A program made the position numbers and the translations under genes. 64,000 nt of DNA from Ruminococcus sp. JC304 (GTDB lineage: Bacteria > Bacillota > Clostridia > Lachnospirales > Lachnospiraceae). Positions 15,890-23,622 of the stretch are shown piece by piece. Under the pieces are notes generated by a model. It was not told the origin of the DNA and ran no database searches. It saw only the letters and a list, made by a program, of their open reading frames with translations. The DNA lies in contig HE978651.1 of assembly GCA_000285855.2 (NCBI GenBank), positions 1,269,625-1,333,624 of the forward strand, read 5' to 3'. Each line of letters opens with the position of its first letter. The stretch's first letter is position 1.

Positions 15890-17731
15890 ATGATAAGAAA
15901 AAGAATAGCTATAATTTTAACTGCAGTATTTATGACTATATGTGTAGGAGAAATGAGTACAAAAGTAAATGCTGCTGATTTTTTATCTGAAACAGAGTTT
16001 ACATCAGGAGAGTTAAGTAAATCAGTAGATGAAGAAGTGATATTTGAAGATAATTCAGCATCAGAAAATGTGGAGTATGGACAGAAAGAACTAGAATCTG
16101 AAGAATCATCAGACGCGGATGTTGAGAAGCAGATTACTGATGGAAATGAAGAAGTTATAGAAGTAGATAATGGCGAGAGCTTGGAAAGTGGTCAGTCAAT
16201 AGGCGGTAATGCATTGGCAACAGCGACTTATATAAATACAAATGTTTTTTATAGTGATAATCTCGTAAATCGTTCAGATGAAAAATGGTACAAATTTAAT
16301 ATATCAAAAGCAGGAAATATATCAATAACATTTAAACACCAATATATAGAATTTTCAGGGAAATATTGGAGAATTTCTATTTATAATAGTGAGATGAAAG
16401 AACTTGCGTATTATGGATATGAAGGTAACGTTGTTTCCAAAACGACAGAAAAATTTGGAATCCCAGCGGGAACATATTATTTAAAGATATATAGTGATTA
16501 TTATTCAGATACATTATATGATTTTATGGTCAATTACAGTGAATCGTCGCAATGGGAATCAGAAGTAAATGATACATATTTACAAGCCGATAATATTGGC
16601 TTAAATAGTACTTATAATGGAGGATTACAATATAGAGATGATGTAGACTGGTATAAGTTTAATATTGCTAATGCAGGTACTGTATCATTGACATTTAAGC
16701 ATACATATATAGAATTTGGAGGAGTTTATTGGAGGATATCTCTTTATGATGATGAAATGAAAGAACTTGCGTATTATAGTTATGAAGGCAACGCTGTTTC
16801 TAGAACAACAGAGAAATTTGGAGTTCCATCTGGAACATATTATTTAAAAATATATAAAGATTATGATTCAGAAACGCCATATAGTATTAGAGTTAATTAT
16901 AATGAATCATCAAGATGGGAAACAGAGATAAATGATACATACACGCAAGCGGATACTATCAATGTAAATAATACATATAGCGGAAGTTTACAAAGTAAAA
17001 ATGATGTAGATTGGTACAAATTTGAAGTGTCTAAAACAAGCAATGTGAATTTTTCTTTTACGCATAATTATATAAATCATACAGGAATTTTCTGGAGGGT
17101 AACGATATATAATGCCAATAATATGAATGAGTTGCAAAATTATGCTTATACAGGTGATAAAAAAAGTTGTACTAATAAATTTAAAATATCTAAAGGGACA
17201 TATTATGTAAAAGTAGTAAAAGATTATTATTCAGATATTCCATATACATTTAGCGTAGGGATAAAGATTTCACCAATTAGTATATCAAAAACGAAAATTA
17301 CTATTGGGAATTGCATATATACGGGAAAAACAGTACAACCAAATGTAAGCTTGAAGTATGGAAATGAGATATTGCAAAAGGGAATAGATTATACGGTTTC
17401 CTATTCTAAGGCAACTAAGGCTGAAAGTATAATTACTGTAAAAATCATAGGGAAAGGAAAATATACAGGTACAGTTTCTAAAAAAGTCAAAATTAAAAGT
17501 AAATCTATAGAGAAGGTGTTAATAAAAGGTATTCCGTCCTATAAAATTTATACGGGGAAAGTAATTTGTCCAACATTTACGGTGTATGATGGAAAAACAA
17601 AGTTAAAACAAAATAGAGATTACATAGTATCTTATAGTCAAAATAAGAAGGTTGGAACAGCGGTTATTACAATAACAGGAAAAGGCAATTATAGTGGAAC
17701 AGTAAAAAAATATTTTGAGATAAAAAAATAA
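15890..17731 (+). CDS. Secreted protein with three PPC-like repeats and two Ig-like modules
   Basis: A 613-residue AT-rich gene product. Residues 1-29 form a signal peptide (MIRKRIAIILTAVFM..., cleavage near NAAD). An acidic linker (about 30-105) precedes three repeats of about 110 residues, each with WYKFN(I/V), (Y/F)WR(I/V)(S/T)(I/L)Y and GTYY(L/V)K(I/V), the pattern of bacterial pre-peptidase C-terminal domains. From about residue 460 come two Ig-like modules of about 75 residues with Y(T)GK, DY(T/I)VSYS and GKGNYSGT-type motifs. The same module recurs in the next gene, which follows after 33 bp, so the pair is probably one operon. No protease domain or sortase motif is present, so how it is retained is unclear. 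Surface or matrix role inferred. Confidence 0.8.
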   Translation: MIRKRIAIILTAVFMTICVGEMSTKVNAADFLSETEFTSGELSKSVDEEVIFEDNSASENVEYGQKELESEESSDADVEKQITDGNEEVIEVDNGESLESGQSIGGNALATATYINTNVFYSDNLVNRSDEKWYKFNISKAGNISITFKHQYIEFSGKYWRISIYNSEMKELAYYGYEGNVVSKTTEKFGIPAGTYYLKIYSDYYSDTLYDFMVNYSESSQWESEVNDTYLQADNIGLNSTYNGGLQYRDDVDWYKFNIANAGTVSLTFKHTYIEFGGVYWRISLYDDEMKELAYYSYEGNAVSRTTEKFGVPSGTYYLKIYKDYDSETPYSIRVNYNESSRWETEINDTYTQADTINVNNTYSGSLQSKNDVDWYKFEVSKTSNVNFSFTHNYINHTGIFWRVTIYNANNMNELQNYAYTGDKKSCTNKFKISKGTYYVKVVKDYYSDIPYTFSVGIKISPISISKTKITIGNCIYTGKTVQPNVSLKYGNEILQKGIDYTVSYSKATKAESIITVKIIGKGKYTGTVSKKVKIKSKSIEKVLIKGIPSYKIYTGKVICPTFTVYDGKTKLKQNRDYIVSYSQNKKVGTAVITITGKGNYSGTVKKYFEIKK

Positions 17732-17764
17732 ATGATGTATGACAAAAGAAAGAAGGAAAAGTAC

Positions 17765-19078
17765 ATGAAGAAAAAAGCAATGTCTATTATTTTAGCGGCC
17801 ATGATGACAATAACACCAATGTCTGTAAGTGCACAGGAAGTATTTATAACAGAAAGCACACCGGCAGTTGAAACAGGTACAGAATTGGAAGCAGGGACAA
17901 GTTCTGCTGAGAAGAAATATCAGGGATTTACATATATTGAAGAAAATGGTGCAATTGTTATTACGCATTATAGTGGAAATGCAGTAAATGTGAAGATTCC
18001 AGAAACGATAAAAGGCAAAAAAGTTTTATATATTCGTGGCATAAATGCATTTAACAGTAAAAAAATTAAAAGTGTATCTATGCCAAGCATTCTTGGAGTA
18101 GGCAATCTTGCTTTTTCAGGATGTACAAATCTGACCAGTGTATCTATGCCCAAAGTAAGGAGTATTGGTCTTTCTGCTTTTTCAAATAGTGGATTGACGA
18201 GCGTTAAGCTGCCGGCAGTTGAAACAATATCTCCATCAGCTTTTTCAAATTGCATTAAACTGACCAGTGTAAGCATTCCAATTGCAAGAATTATAGGAAG
18301 AGAAGCGTTCATGGGATGTATCAATTTGAAAAATATTACGTTATCTTACAGGCTTTCATATATTCAGGAAAGAGCGTTTATAAATTGTGCTGCTACTTCA
18401 ATTAAATTACAGGATTTATACGGAAGCATTTCCATAGGAAAAAACGCGTTTGGATATAAATATGAAGACAATGGAACTATAAACAAAATTAATGGATTTA
18501 AAATCTATGGAAATGTTGGTACAAATGTCGAAAAATATGCAAAAGGAAATGGTTTTGATTTTATAAACTGTAAACCGGCAGCAGGACGTTTTTCTTTAAG
18601 TTTGAAGTCCAAAACGATGAATTATACTGGTAAAATGGTTAAACCAGGAATTACGGTAACTTATAAAGGGAAAAAAGTATCCAGTAAAAATTATACGGTA
18701 AAGTATTTCAATAATAAAGAAGTTGGAACAGCTACGGTTCTGGTTACCGGAAAGGGAAGCTATAAGAACTGTTCTGGTTTCACAACTTTCGAAATCCTTC
18801 CAAGTCCTGTGCAGAATTGGAAATGTGTAAGTAATAAAAAGGGAACGATTCAAGTTACATGGAAGTATAATAAAAATGCAGATTTATACAGGATAGAATT
18901 CAGTACAAAGGCTGACTTTTCAGATATGATATCGGAAATGATATATGATCCAAATGAAACTACTTGCACAAAAGAAAATTTGAAGTCAGGAAAGAAATAT
19001 TATGTCAGAATATGTGTAAGTGATGTAAACGGAAAAACGTCTAATTGGAGTAAAGTAGCAACAGTAGTTGTGAAGTGA
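17765..19078 (+). CDS. Secreted BspA-like leucine-rich repeat protein with Ig-like and Fn3 modules
   Basis: A 437-residue product from ATG 17765, chosen for its ribosome site (GAAGGAAAAG) and because it begins a clear signal peptide (MKKKAMSIILAAMMTITPMS..., cleavage near VSAQE). Residues about 75-215 are LRR_5 (BspA type) repeats with the cycle AFSGCTNLTSVSMP. Residues about 270-345 form an Ig-like module (YTGKMVKPGITVTYKGKKV) shared with the preceding gene; the end (about 350-437) is Fn3-like with SWKV and WSKVATV. These proteins are usually adhesins or surface ligands in gut Firmicutes. No LPxTG is present. Base composition is AT-rich like its neighbour. Confidence 0.82.
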   Translation: MKKKAMSIILAAMMTITPMSVSAQEVFITESTPAVETGTELEAGTSSAEKKYQGFTYIEENGAIVITHYSGNAVNVKIPETIKGKKVLYIRGINAFNSKKIKSVSMPSILGVGNLAFSGCTNLTSVSMPKVRSIGLSAFSNSGLTSVKLPAVETISPSAFSNCIKLTSVSIPIARIIGREAFMGCINLKNITLSYRLSYIQERAFINCAATSIKLQDLYGSISIGKNAFGYKYEDNGTINKINGFKIYGNVGTNVEKYAKGNGFDFINCKPAAGRFSLSLKSKTMNYTGKMVKPGITVTYKGKKVSSKNYTVKYFNNKEVGTATVLVTGKGSYKNCSGFTTFEILPSPVQNWKCVSNKKGTIQVTWKYNKNADLYRIEFSTKADFSDMISEMIYDPNETTCTKENLKSGKKYYVRICVSDVNGKTSNWSKVATVVVK

Positions 19079-19218
19079 TTTTTACTAAATGCATTGTAGG
19101 AAAACATGCATATGGAAAGTATCTGTGTATTCCTAACTGGGGGAACGGCGGTGTTGCAATATTGGATGCCTACTTTTTGATAATAATAAAAAAATATAGT
19201 GTATGAAAATAAAATAAT

Positions 19219-19227
19219 TGTTATAAT
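19219..19227 (+). promoter_or_regulatory. Extended -10 promoter of the DUF3791/DUF3990 cassette
   Basis: TGT followed by perfect TATAAT. No good -35 is seen. The predicted start lies about 30 bases before the first gene, leaving a very short leader. Confidence 0.45.
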
Positions 19228-19263
19228 CTAAGTAAGAATATAACAGAAAGGTTGGTAGTGATT

Positions 19264-19482
19264 ATGTGTGAGAAAAAAGAATTGAGTTTTTCTATATTTA
19301 TGATATATAGTCTTGCAGATAAATGGAAAATGTCCCCAGCCAAAGTGTATAAAATATTAAACTCAACCGGGATTTTGGATAATTATATTATTAAATGCTA
19401 CGATGTTCTTCATACACAGGGAAAGGAATATTTGGTAGAGGATATTACTGATTATGTGAGGGAAAAAGGGGTTAATGTATGA
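19264..19482 (+). CDS. DUF3791 family small protein
   Basis: A 72-residue protein recognisable as DUF3791 from its helix pattern: ADKWKMSPAKVYKILNSTGILDNYI and the closing YLVEDITDYVREKGV. The start could also be GTG 19258, which has better spacing from AGAAAGG (19245-19251). It overlaps the DUF3990 gene by 4 bp (ATGA). DUF3791 genes commonly precede DUF3990 genes in Clostridia, and the tight overlap suggests an obligate partner, most likely an antitoxin-like or targeting subunit; this is inference from arrangement, not proven function. Confidence 0.75.
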   Translation: MCEKKELSFSIFMIYSLADKWKMSPAKVYKILNSTGILDNYIIKCYDVLHTQGKEYLVEDITDYVREKGVNV

Positions 19483-19970
19483 TTGTATATCATGGATCAA
19501 CAGAAATTATAAACAAACCAGACGTAATACATTCAAAAAAGTATTTGGATTTTGGAAGAGGATTTTATATTACGACTTTTGAAAATCAGGCAAAGAAATG
19601 GGCAGTTCGAAAGGGAATGAGACAGGAAAAGCCTGCAATAGTTAATGTTTATGAATTATCTGAAGAATGGGATGATTTTAAAGTATTGTCTTTTGAAAAA
19701 GAGAATGAAAAATGGCTTGATTTTGTATGTGCATGTAGAAAAGGACAGCCATTAAATAAAGAATACGATATTATCATAGGAAATGTTGCGGATGATGATG
19801 TGTTTAAAACTGTAGATATGTATTTTAGAGGATTATGGGATAGGGAAAAAGTTTTGGGAGAATTGCGATACTATAAGCTGAATAATCAAATTTGTATTGT
19901 GAATCAAGAAACTTTGAATCAACTTATTATTTTTAAAAGTGCGTATGAGGTGGAAAACAATGGTAGATAA
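19479..19970 (+). CDS. DUF3990 protein, ADP-ribosyltransferase-like, possible toxin
   Basis: A 163-residue protein. The start MIVYHGSTEIINKPD followed by LDFGRGFYITT and the QAKKWA helix is the DUF3990 signature; its His-Gly-Ser strand and FYxT segment resemble the first two catalytic regions of the ADP-ribosyltransferase fold. The third, usually a Glu or Gln on a late strand, may lie in the C-terminal part (CIVNQETLNQLIIF). If active it would transfer ADP-ribose from NAD to an unknown target. It is coupled by overlap to DUF3791 before it and to a 75-residue protein after it. Toxin identity is inferred from fold, size and three-gene coupling. Confidence 0.75.
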   Translation: MIVYHGSTEIINKPDVIHSKKYLDFGRGFYITTFENQAKKWAVRKGMRQEKPAIVNVYELSEEWDDFKVLSFEKENEKWLDFVCACRKGQPLNKEYDIIIGNVADDDVFKTVDMYFRGLWDREKVLGELRYYKLNNQICIVNQETLNQLIIFKSAYEVENNGR

Positions 19971-20187
19971 GAAACAATTGGAAGAAGTTTATAAACAAAA
20001 TTTGGAAAATGATATCATCAATGCAATTTCTGAGATGAAAAGGATAGATTTACGGAAGGCATTTGATATTTATTATTCCAGTAAACTTGCTGAACAAATT
20101 TCAAATAATAGCTATGGAATCGAAAATATGGATGCAAAATATCTGGCAGAAGATTTGATTGAGAATGAACCGAAGCTTTTTGGATAA
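19960..20187 (+). CDS. Small helical protein, third member of the DUF3990 cassette
   Basis: A 75-residue, mostly helical and charged protein starting at ATG 19960 behind GAGGTGG; it overlaps the DUF3990 gene by 11 bp. The text DLRKAFDIYYSSKLAEQISNN and AKYLAEDLIEN suggests a helical bundle. I do not recognise a named family. Its tight coupling makes it a likely partner of DUF3990, perhaps the neutralising protein. A strong terminator follows about 25 bp later. Confidence 0.65.
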   Translation: MVDKKQLEEVYKQNLENDIINAISEMKRIDLRKAFDIYYSSKLAEQISNNSYGIENMDAKYLAEDLIENEPKLFG

Positions 20188-20210
20188 ACCTAAACCGGTC
20201 AGAAGACTGG

Positions 20211-20254
20211 AAAAAAAGATCTCAATGCCAGTGATGGCAGAGAGATCTTTTTTG
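20211..20254 (+). terminator. Terminator of the DUF3990 cassette, copy 1 of a repeated terminator
   Basis: A-rich lead, stem AGATCTC/GAGATCT with inner pairing TGCCA/TGGCA, then TTTTTT. An almost identical copy with a single base change in the loop region is at 24904-24945. Confidence 0.85.
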
Positions 20255-20264
20255 TTGTCGGAAA

Positions 20265-20909
20265 TTATAAATCCTCAAGGTTGATTCCCTTCGGCCGTTC
20301 CATATGAGCAATTGTGATTTCGTAAATATGTTCAGAATCACCGGATTCCAGAGCATTCAGTATCGCCATATGTTCATTATAAGTATTTTCCATTCGTTCC
20401 TTATGAGAGAGAGAAAGTTTGGCGAGTGCCTTCATACGGTACATAAAGGTGGAAAATATGGAAGAAAACTGTTCATTCTCAAGGTAAGTAATAATCTTGG
20501 TGTGAAACTGAAAATCATATTCGCAAAATTCATCAATAGAATGGGTGGTATCCATGATTTCTTTCATATCGTCCATGATAATATGAAGTTCTTTGAACAA
20601 TCTTTGTGCTTTTCGGCACTCAAAATCCTTACAGATCTGAAACGTGCAGTAGCTCTCCAACGCAGAGCGTACCTGAAAAGTTTCGTTTACATCCTGCTTG
20701 GTAAGCTGATGCAGCATAAATCCCTTATTTGGAATAATATCAATATATCCTTCCTGGGCCAGTCGATGAATTGCATCCCGAAATGGAGTTCGTGAGATGC
20801 CGATTTCCTTTGATAATTTTGTCTCAGAGTATATTTCATGATAGGAAAGCTGATTTTCCAGAATTAATTTCTGAAGGTGCTTATAAGCCTGTTCGTTTAA
20901 TGGTATCAT
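20265..20909 (-). CDS. GntR family (FadR/FCD subfamily) transcriptional regulator
   Basis: A 214-residue regulator starting at 20909, where AAGGAG lies upstream; the frame extends further but without family sequence. The N-terminal winged helix reads YSETKLSKEIGISRTPFRDAIHRLAQEGYIDIIPNKGF, the GntR signature. The C-terminal helical FCD domain (about residues 85-214) contains the metal or ligand pocket residues Asp and His (EYDFQFHTKII, NEHMAIL). It is divergently placed to the garR-otnK-gntP operon, whose promoter at 21132-21160 carries a 14-bp perfect palindrome. It most likely represses that operon and responds to a sugar acid or its phosphate; this is inferred from layout. Confidence 0.88.
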   Translation of the reverse strand: MIPLNEQAYKHLQKLILENQLSYHEIYSETKLSKEIGISRTPFRDAIHRLAQEGYIDIIPNKGFMLHQLTKQDVNETFQVRSALESYCTFQICKDFECRKAQRLFKELHIIMDDMKEIMDTTHSIDEFCEYDFQFHTKIITYLENEQFSSIFSTFMYRMKALAKLSLSHKERMENTYNEHMAILNALESGDSEHIYEITIAHMERPKGINLEDL

Positions 20910-21131
20910 ACAAAAACTCCTTAAAAAACTAAAAATTTTCTGTAAAAAACGTGCATTTTTCTTGAAAATATCATACCGCAATCTAAAAAACAGGTCAATA
21001 AAAAATAGAAAAAAGTCATCAAAAATGCATTGAATTGTCAAAAATATAACAAAATAAAAACTTGAAATTGGATAGTTTCCATAAAAACAAAGGATAAAAA
21101 ATGTTAAAAAGAGAGAAAGCAAATTAAAGTA

Positions 21132-21160
21132 TTGACCGGTATACCGGTATACGATATAAT
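21132..21160 (+). promoter_or_regulatory. Promoter and GntR operator of the sugar-acid operon
   Basis: TTGACC (21132-21137), exactly 17 bases and TATAAT (21155-21160). A 14-bp perfect palindrome, ACCGGTATACCGGT (21135-21148), overlaps the -35 box and spacer, the place where a repressor blocks polymerase. FCD-type GntR operators are short palindromes of this kind. The next gene begins at 21271 behind AAGGAG. Confidence 0.8.
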
Positions 21161-21270
21161 GAAGCCACAAACAAAGAAAACGAACAAAAAAAGCAGTAAA
21201 AGATGAAACAGGATATTTGAAGTAACCAGAATAATTACAAATTTCAACAGATCAAAAAGGAGAATGCAAA

Positions 21271-22158
21271 ATGAAAACAGGATTTATCGGACTTGGAATC
21301 ATGGGAAGACCAATGGCAAAGAACTTATTAAAAGCAGGCAAAGAACTTCTTGTATCAGACCTCAACAAAGAAGCAGTAGCAGATGTAGTAAAAGCAGGTG
21401 CACAGGAAGCGACTTATGCAGAGATCGGTGAACAGTGCGACAGAATCATCATCATGGTTCCGAGCGGTGCAATTTCAAAATCCATTCTGTTTGGGGAGAA
21501 CGGAGTCGCATCTACTATTAAAGAAGGTGCGGTCGTATGTGATATGAGCTCTGTGACACCAGTTGAATCCAAAGAATGCTACGATGGACTTAAGGCAAAA
21601 GGAGTTGGCTTTCTGGATGCACCGGTATCTGGTGGAGAGCCTGGAGCAGTGAACGGAACACTGGCAATCATGGCAGGTGGAGATGCCGAGGATTTTGAAG
21701 CGATGCAGGAATATTTTGATATCCTTGGTTCATCTGCACTTCTGATCGGTGAATCTGGAAGCGGAAGTGTAACCAAACTGGCAAATCAGGTTATTGTAAA
21801 TAATACAATCGCAGTTGTTTCTGAAGCATTTGTTCTTGCAGCCAAAGCAGGAGCTGATCCGCAGAAAGTATATGAGGCAATACGTGGAGGGCTTGCAGGA
21901 AGTGCAGTCCTGGATGCCAAGATCCCGATGATCATTGAGCGTAACTTCAAACCGGGCGGACCAATCCGCATCAACCACAAAGATATTAAGAATGTAGTAA
22001 ATACTGCACATTCCATTGATGTACCGATTCCTTACACAGCACAGTTATATGAGATTCTGCAGACATTGAAGATCCATGGACATATGGAGGATGATCACGG
22101 CGGAATCGTACAGTATTTCGAGAAACTGGCAGGTATCGAAGTAAAGAAATTTGACTAA
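21271..22158 (+). CDS. garR: 2-hydroxy-3-oxopropionate (tartronate semialdehyde) reductase-like
   Basis: A 295-residue beta-hydroxyacid dehydrogenase. GFIGLGIMGRPMAKNLLKAG (residues 4-23) is the family's NAD(P)-binding motif; DAPVSGGEPGA (about 117-127) is the substrate loop and GSVTKLANQVIVNN (about 166-179) contains the catalytic Lys. The Asp after the second strand (VSDLNKEA, residue 31) suggests NADH rather than NADPH. Enzymes of this type reduce tartronate semialdehyde to D-glycerate or oxidise related 3-hydroxy acids. First gene of the operon with an OtnK-type kinase and a GntP permease, so a four-carbon sugar acid such as threonate or erythronate is a more likely ultimate substrate than glucarate. 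Confidence 0.85.
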   Translation: MKTGFIGLGIMGRPMAKNLLKAGKELLVSDLNKEAVADVVKAGAQEATYAEIGEQCDRIIIMVPSGAISKSILFGENGVASTIKEGAVVCDMSSVTPVESKECYDGLKAKGVGFLDAPVSGGEPGAVNGTLAIMAGGDAEDFEAMQEYFDILGSSALLIGESGSGSVTKLANQVIVNNTIAVVSEAFVLAAKAGADPQKVYEAIRGGLAGSAVLDAKIPMIIERNFKPGGPIRINHKDIKNVVNTAHSIDVPIPYTAQLYEILQTLKIHGHMEDDHGGIVQYFEKLAGIEVKKFD

Positions 22159-22180
22159 AGCAGATGCGGAGGGAATAACA

Positions 22181-23605
22181 ATGGCATTAAATGCACAGTT
22201 TTTAAGTTCTTACAAAAAAATCGACGAAGCATATATAGATATTCTTTTAAATAAAGAAATTGCCCGGAACCAGAAGAAGATAGTTGTTCTGGACGATGAC
22301 CCGACAGGTGTTCAGACAGTTCATGATATTTCTGTCTACACAAACTGGGAAAAGGACACCATCCGTCAGGGTTTTAAAGAAACTAATAATCTGTTCTACA
22401 TACTTACCAATTCCAGAGGATTTACGACTGAGCAGACAACAGAAGCACACAATGCGATTGCTGAAGTCGTAGATGAAGTTGCAAAGGAAACTGGCAGAGA
22501 ATACATTTTTATCAGCCGAAGCGATTCCACTCTGCGAGGCCATTATCCGCTGGAAACAGAACTTCTGAAGGTAAATTATGAGAAAAATACAGGAAAAACT
22601 ATTGACGGAGAAATTCTTTGTCCATTCTTCAAGGAAGGAGGTCGTTTTACTGTTGATAATGTTCACTATGTCAAATATGGGGAAGAACTGATTCCGGCAA
22701 ATGAGACAGAGTTTGCAAAAGATAAAACTTTTGGTTACACCGCAGCGACCATGCCAGAATATGTGGAAGAGAAGACAAAGGGTGAATACAAAGCTTCTGA
22801 TGTTACCTGTATTTCTCTTGAAGAAATTCATGATATGGACATTGACGGTATCCAGAAGAAACTTATGGAAGTCAGAGATTTTAACAAGATTATCGTGAAT
22901 GCAGTTGATTATGCTGATGTCAAAGTATTTTGCGTTGCCCTTTATCGTGCAATGGCAGCTGGTAAGGTATTTATGTTCCGTACAGCAGCGGCAATTGTCA
23001 AAGTTATGGGTGGTGTTACAGATCAGCCGCTTCTTATCAGAGAAAAAATGATAGTAAACGAAACAGAGAACGGTGGAATCATTGTAGTCGGATCCCATAC
23101 AGACAAAACAACCAGACAGGTGGAAGAACTCAAGAAACTGACAGATGTAGAATTTATCGAACTGGATGCAACTTTAGTAAAAGATGATGCAGCGTTTGAA
23201 GCAGAAGTGCAGAGATGTCTCGACAGAGAAGAAGCATGCATCCGTGCCGGCAAAACTGTTTGCTGTTATACAACGAGAGCACTGATTACAGCAGATACCG
23301 GGGACAAGGAAGATGAACTCAGACTTTCAGTGAAAATTTCCGATGCTGTTCAGTCTCTTGTTGGACGATTGAAAATCACGCCAGGATTTGTTATTGCAAA
23401 AGGTGGAATCACATCCAGCGATGTCGGAACCAAAGCACTTGCAGTTAAGAAAGCAAATGTACTTGGACAGATCAAACCGGGAATTCCGGTATGGCAGACG
23501 GGAGAAGAGAGCAGATTTCCATTGACACCATATGTGATATTTCCGGGAAATGTAGGCGAAGATACAACACTGCGTGAAGCAGTTGAAGTCCTGATTCAGA
23601 AATAA
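22181..23605 (+). CDS. Four-carbon acid sugar kinase family protein (DUF1537)
   Basis: A 474-residue ATP-dependent kinase of the OtnK/DtnK type that phosphorylates C4 sugar acids on a hydroxyl group. The N-terminal domain has IVVLDDDPTGVQTVHD (about residues 30-45) and SRSDSTLRGHYPLE (about 114-127); the C-terminal nucleotide-binding domain has VVGSHTDKTTRQVEEL, IAKGGITSSDV and IFPGNVGEDTTL. Start ATG 22181 is chosen for GGAGGG upstream; the longer frame overlaps garR. In known threonate or erythronate pathways such a kinase acts after an oxidation by a dehydrogenase of the garR type, matching the gene order here. Isomerase and aldolase genes of the pathway are not adjacent. Confidence 0.88.
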   Translation: MALNAQFLSSYKKIDEAYIDILLNKEIARNQKKIVVLDDDPTGVQTVHDISVYTNWEKDTIRQGFKETNNLFYILTNSRGFTTEQTTEAHNAIAEVVDEVAKETGREYIFISRSDSTLRGHYPLETELLKVNYEKNTGKTIDGEILCPFFKEGGRFTVDNVHYVKYGEELIPANETEFAKDKTFGYTAATMPEYVEEKTKGEYKASDVTCISLEEIHDMDIDGIQKKLMEVRDFNKIIVNAVDYADVKVFCVALYRAMAAGKVFMFRTAAAIVKVMGGVTDQPLLIREKMIVNETENGGIIVVGSHTDKTTRQVEELKKLTDVEFIELDATLVKDDAAFEAEVQRCLDREEACIRAGKTVCCYTTRALITADTGDKEDELRLSVKISDAVQSLVGRLKITPGFVIAKGGITSSDVGTKALAVKKANVLGQIKPGIPVWQTGEESRFPLTPYVIFPGNVGEDTTLREAVEVLIQK

Positions 23606-23622
23606 AATATGAGGTGGCAGAT

